Assembly: GCA_905193765.1 (NCBI GenBank)
Contig: CAJJPZ010000113.1
Span: 1 to 7,005 of the forward strand
DNA length: 7,005 nucleotides
Origin: an uncultured Eubacterium sp.
GTDB lineage: Bacteria; Bacillota; Clostridia; Peptostreptococcales; Anaerovoracaceae
Reading direction: 5' to 3'
The notes beneath the pieces were generated by a model that did no database searches, was not told the DNA's origin, and worked only from the letters and a program-made list of their open reading frames with translations. Made by a program: the position numbers and the translations under genes. Below are positions 5,400 to 7,005 of this stretch, one piece after another (the stretch's first letter is position 1; the number at the start of each line of letters is the position of its first letter).

Positions 5400-7005
5400 A
5401 AATCTGCTCCTTTAAAGCATTCTGTATATCTGTTGATACCGCATCCCTGACACCCCTGACGGCAGTCCGGCGTCACCTCTGCTGCCTTAGCCTTCTCATT
5501 CTCCTTTATCAGGAAATCGCGATCAAGAAGAGGATCTATGATATCCCACGGCAGTATTTCATCGTAACTGCGCTCACGGTATATATAAAAATCCATGTTG
5601 GTGCCGGTATCCTCGAACGCCTGTTTCCAGAGTTCAGGATCAAAATGTTCTGTCCATCCGTCAAATTTGCATCCCAGCTCCACTGCACGTTCCAGAAGAT
5701 CTGCCACACGACGGTCGCCTCTCGCGAACACAGCTTCAAGATTGCTTGTGCCGGTCTCGTGGTAATTGAAAGTCACGCCTTTTATTTTCAGCTTTCCTGA
5801 CAGGAAATTATGCTTGTCTATGAATTCCTCAGGCCTGTTCTGGGCCGCCCACTGGAACGGCGTATGCGCCTTTGGCACGAAATTCGAAACGCTCACAGTT
5901 ACCCTGAACCTTCCTCCCTTTCGTCCGCGCACGCCGAAATTGATATCCATTATTTTTCGCGCGATCTCGCCTATACCGGCAAGATCCTCGTATGTCTCGC
6001 CCGGAAGTCCTGCCATGAAATAGAGCTTTATATGCTCCCATCCCAGTTCTATGGCCTGTCTCACAGAATCATATATGTTCTCTTCGGTTATATTCTTGTT
6101 TATGATATCTCTGAGTCTCTGGCTACCTGCTTCGGGCGCAAATGTCAGTCCCGACTTCCTGTACCCCTGTATCTCCTGCAGCACATTGAATGAAAATGAA
6201 TCAAGCCTCAGAGACGGCAGTGACAACGCCACGTTCCTGCTCTTGCACATGCTCATAAGTCCCATGGCCAGCGGTTCGAAACGCGAATAATCGCTGGTCG
6301 AAAGCGACAGCAGCGACAGTTCGTCATGCCCGGTGTTTCTCAGCTGTTCGTCCGCTATCCTCGTTATCGTTTCCGGGCTGCGCTCCCTCACCGGTCTGTA
6401 TATCATTCCCGCCTGACAGAAACGGCATCCCCTGGTGCAGCCTCTGAAAGTCTCCACCACCGCACGATCATGTACCGTATCTATAAAGGGTACGATGTTC
6501 TCCACCGGGAAAAACACCTTGTCGATATCACTGACAACTGCACGCTTCACACGGTCAGGCGCATCATCATACAGCTTTTTTATCTCACTGACGGTACCGT
6601 CTTCATTGTATACGAATTCATAGAATGCCGGTACATACACGCCTTCATATCTGCATATCTTTTCCAGGAATTCGCGTTTGGATCCGCATCCCTTTCTGGC
6701 AAGGCATACCTTTTCCAGCAACTCTTCGCCATCTCCGATGAGGAACGCGTCCACGAACTCAGCCAGAGGTTCAGGGTTGTATGCACACGGACCTCCTGCT
6801 ATTATCACCGGATCCTCCTCTCCGCGGTTTTTGCTCCTGAGTTCCATTCCTGCCAGATCCAGCATGTTCAGCAGATTGGTGTAGGAAAGTTCATACTGAA
6901 GTGTGAATCCCAGTATATCCAGATCCCGTACCGGAGTCAGTGTTTCAAGGGTGAACAGCTCCCTGCCGTTTTCACGCATGAGCTTTTCCATATCAGGAGC
7001 AGGGG
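5384..7005 (-). CDS. TIGR03960 family B12-binding-like radical SAM protein (5' end outside window)
   Basis: The frame is open to the right edge: the codons before the ATG at 6991 read PAPD in frame, and the joined PAPDMEKLMRENG matches an internal segment of this family. So the ATG is not the start and the N terminus lies outside. About 539 residues are visible of a usual total near 600. Counting from that ATG, the remnant of the cobalamin-binding-like domain (DILGFTLQYELSYTN, GGPCAYNPEP, GDGEE) spans about 20-100. The radical SAM cluster motif CTRGCRFC lies at 185-192 (CX3CX2C). PEAGSQRLRDIINKNI and AGLPGETYEDL are barrel motifs. The C terminus has a second cysteine cluster, DCRQGCQGCGI, which could hold another iron-sulfur cluster (inference). 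Function in the cell is not established. It overlaps its TIGR03936 partner by 16 nt. Confidence 0.93.
   Translation of the reverse strand, partial: PAPDMEKLMRENGRELFTLETLTPVRDLDILGFTLQYELSYTNLLNMLDLAGMELRSKNRGEEDPVIIAGGPCAYNPEPLAEFVDAFLIGDGEELLEKVCLARKGCGSKREFLEKICRYEGVYVPAFYEFVYNEDGTVSEIKKLYDDAPDRVKRAVVSDIDKVFFPVENIVPFIDTVHDRAVVETFRGCTRGCRFCQAGMIYRPVRERSPETITRIADEQLRNTGHDELSLLSLSTSDYSRFEPLAMGLMSMCKSRNVALSLPSLRLDSFSFNVLQEIQGYRKSGLTFAPEAGSQRLRDIINKNITEENIYDSVRQAIELGWEHIKLYFMAGLPGETYEDLAGIGEIARKIMDINFGVRGRKGGRFRVTVSVSNFVPKAHTPFQWAAQNRPEEFIDKHNFLSGKLKIKGVTFNYHETGTSNLEAVFARGDRRVADLLERAVELGCKFDGWTEHFDPELWKQAFEDTGTNMDFYIYRERSYDEILPWDIIDPLLDRDFLIKENEKAKAAEVTPDCRQGCQGCGINRYTECFKGADLCTDI

Noticed and set aside
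6989..6991. ATG at 6991 as the start of the radical SAM gene
   Set aside because: The frame continues upstream to the window edge, and the sequence around it matches an internal family segment; the true start is outside.

Overview
All genes read on the minus strand, so the window runs right to left in transcription order. It looks like chromosomal DNA of a low-to-mid GC Firmicute, most likely an anaerobic Clostridia member (Lachnospiraceae/Anaerovoracaceae-like). The evidence is purine-rich Shine-Dalgarno sites, a sigma-A-type promoter, a paired TIGR03960/TIGR03936 radical-SAM locus, Firmicute-type ComEA, and TasA/SipW-type exported proteins. The genus cannot be told from this window.

Region 1 (7005 to 4725): the 3' part of a TIGR03960-type radical SAM gene, cut by the window edge, overlaps by 16 nt a TIGR03936 (DUF2344) partner gene. 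Both are conserved housekeeping-type genes of unresolved function.

Region 2 (4724 to 3993): a short AT-rich gap holds a near-consensus promoter, TTGACA-17-TAATAT. It drives a comEA-type gene (SLBB plus helix-hairpin-helix DNA-binding domain).

Region 3 (3936 to 1): a compact surface-fibre or matrix locus follows in the same direction. In order it holds a TasA/camelysin-like protein with a classic SipW-type signal peptide; a second, shorter and more divergent TasA-like protein; a 694-residue secreted multidomain protein (N-terminal beta-rich region, isopeptide-type fimbrial domain, SHIRT-like domain, CnaB-like domain); and a third TasA-like protein. The third starts at GTG and runs off the left edge. 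Gaps are 56, 54, 13 and 12 nt, and no convincing terminator was seen, so one operon starting at the comEA promoter is plausible.

The three TasA-like proteins share an N-x-F-[ST]-[TV]-G block, a central [AC]-Y-V block and a C-terminal V/I-Q block, so they look like paralogues. The most interesting reading is a multi-subunit extracellular fibre with a large unanchored adhesin-like partner, possibly co-expressed with a DNA-binding ComEA. No SipW signal peptidase, sortase, or ComEC lies in the window. No RNA genes, CRISPR or mobile elements were seen, and no stretch over 300 bases lacks a gene.
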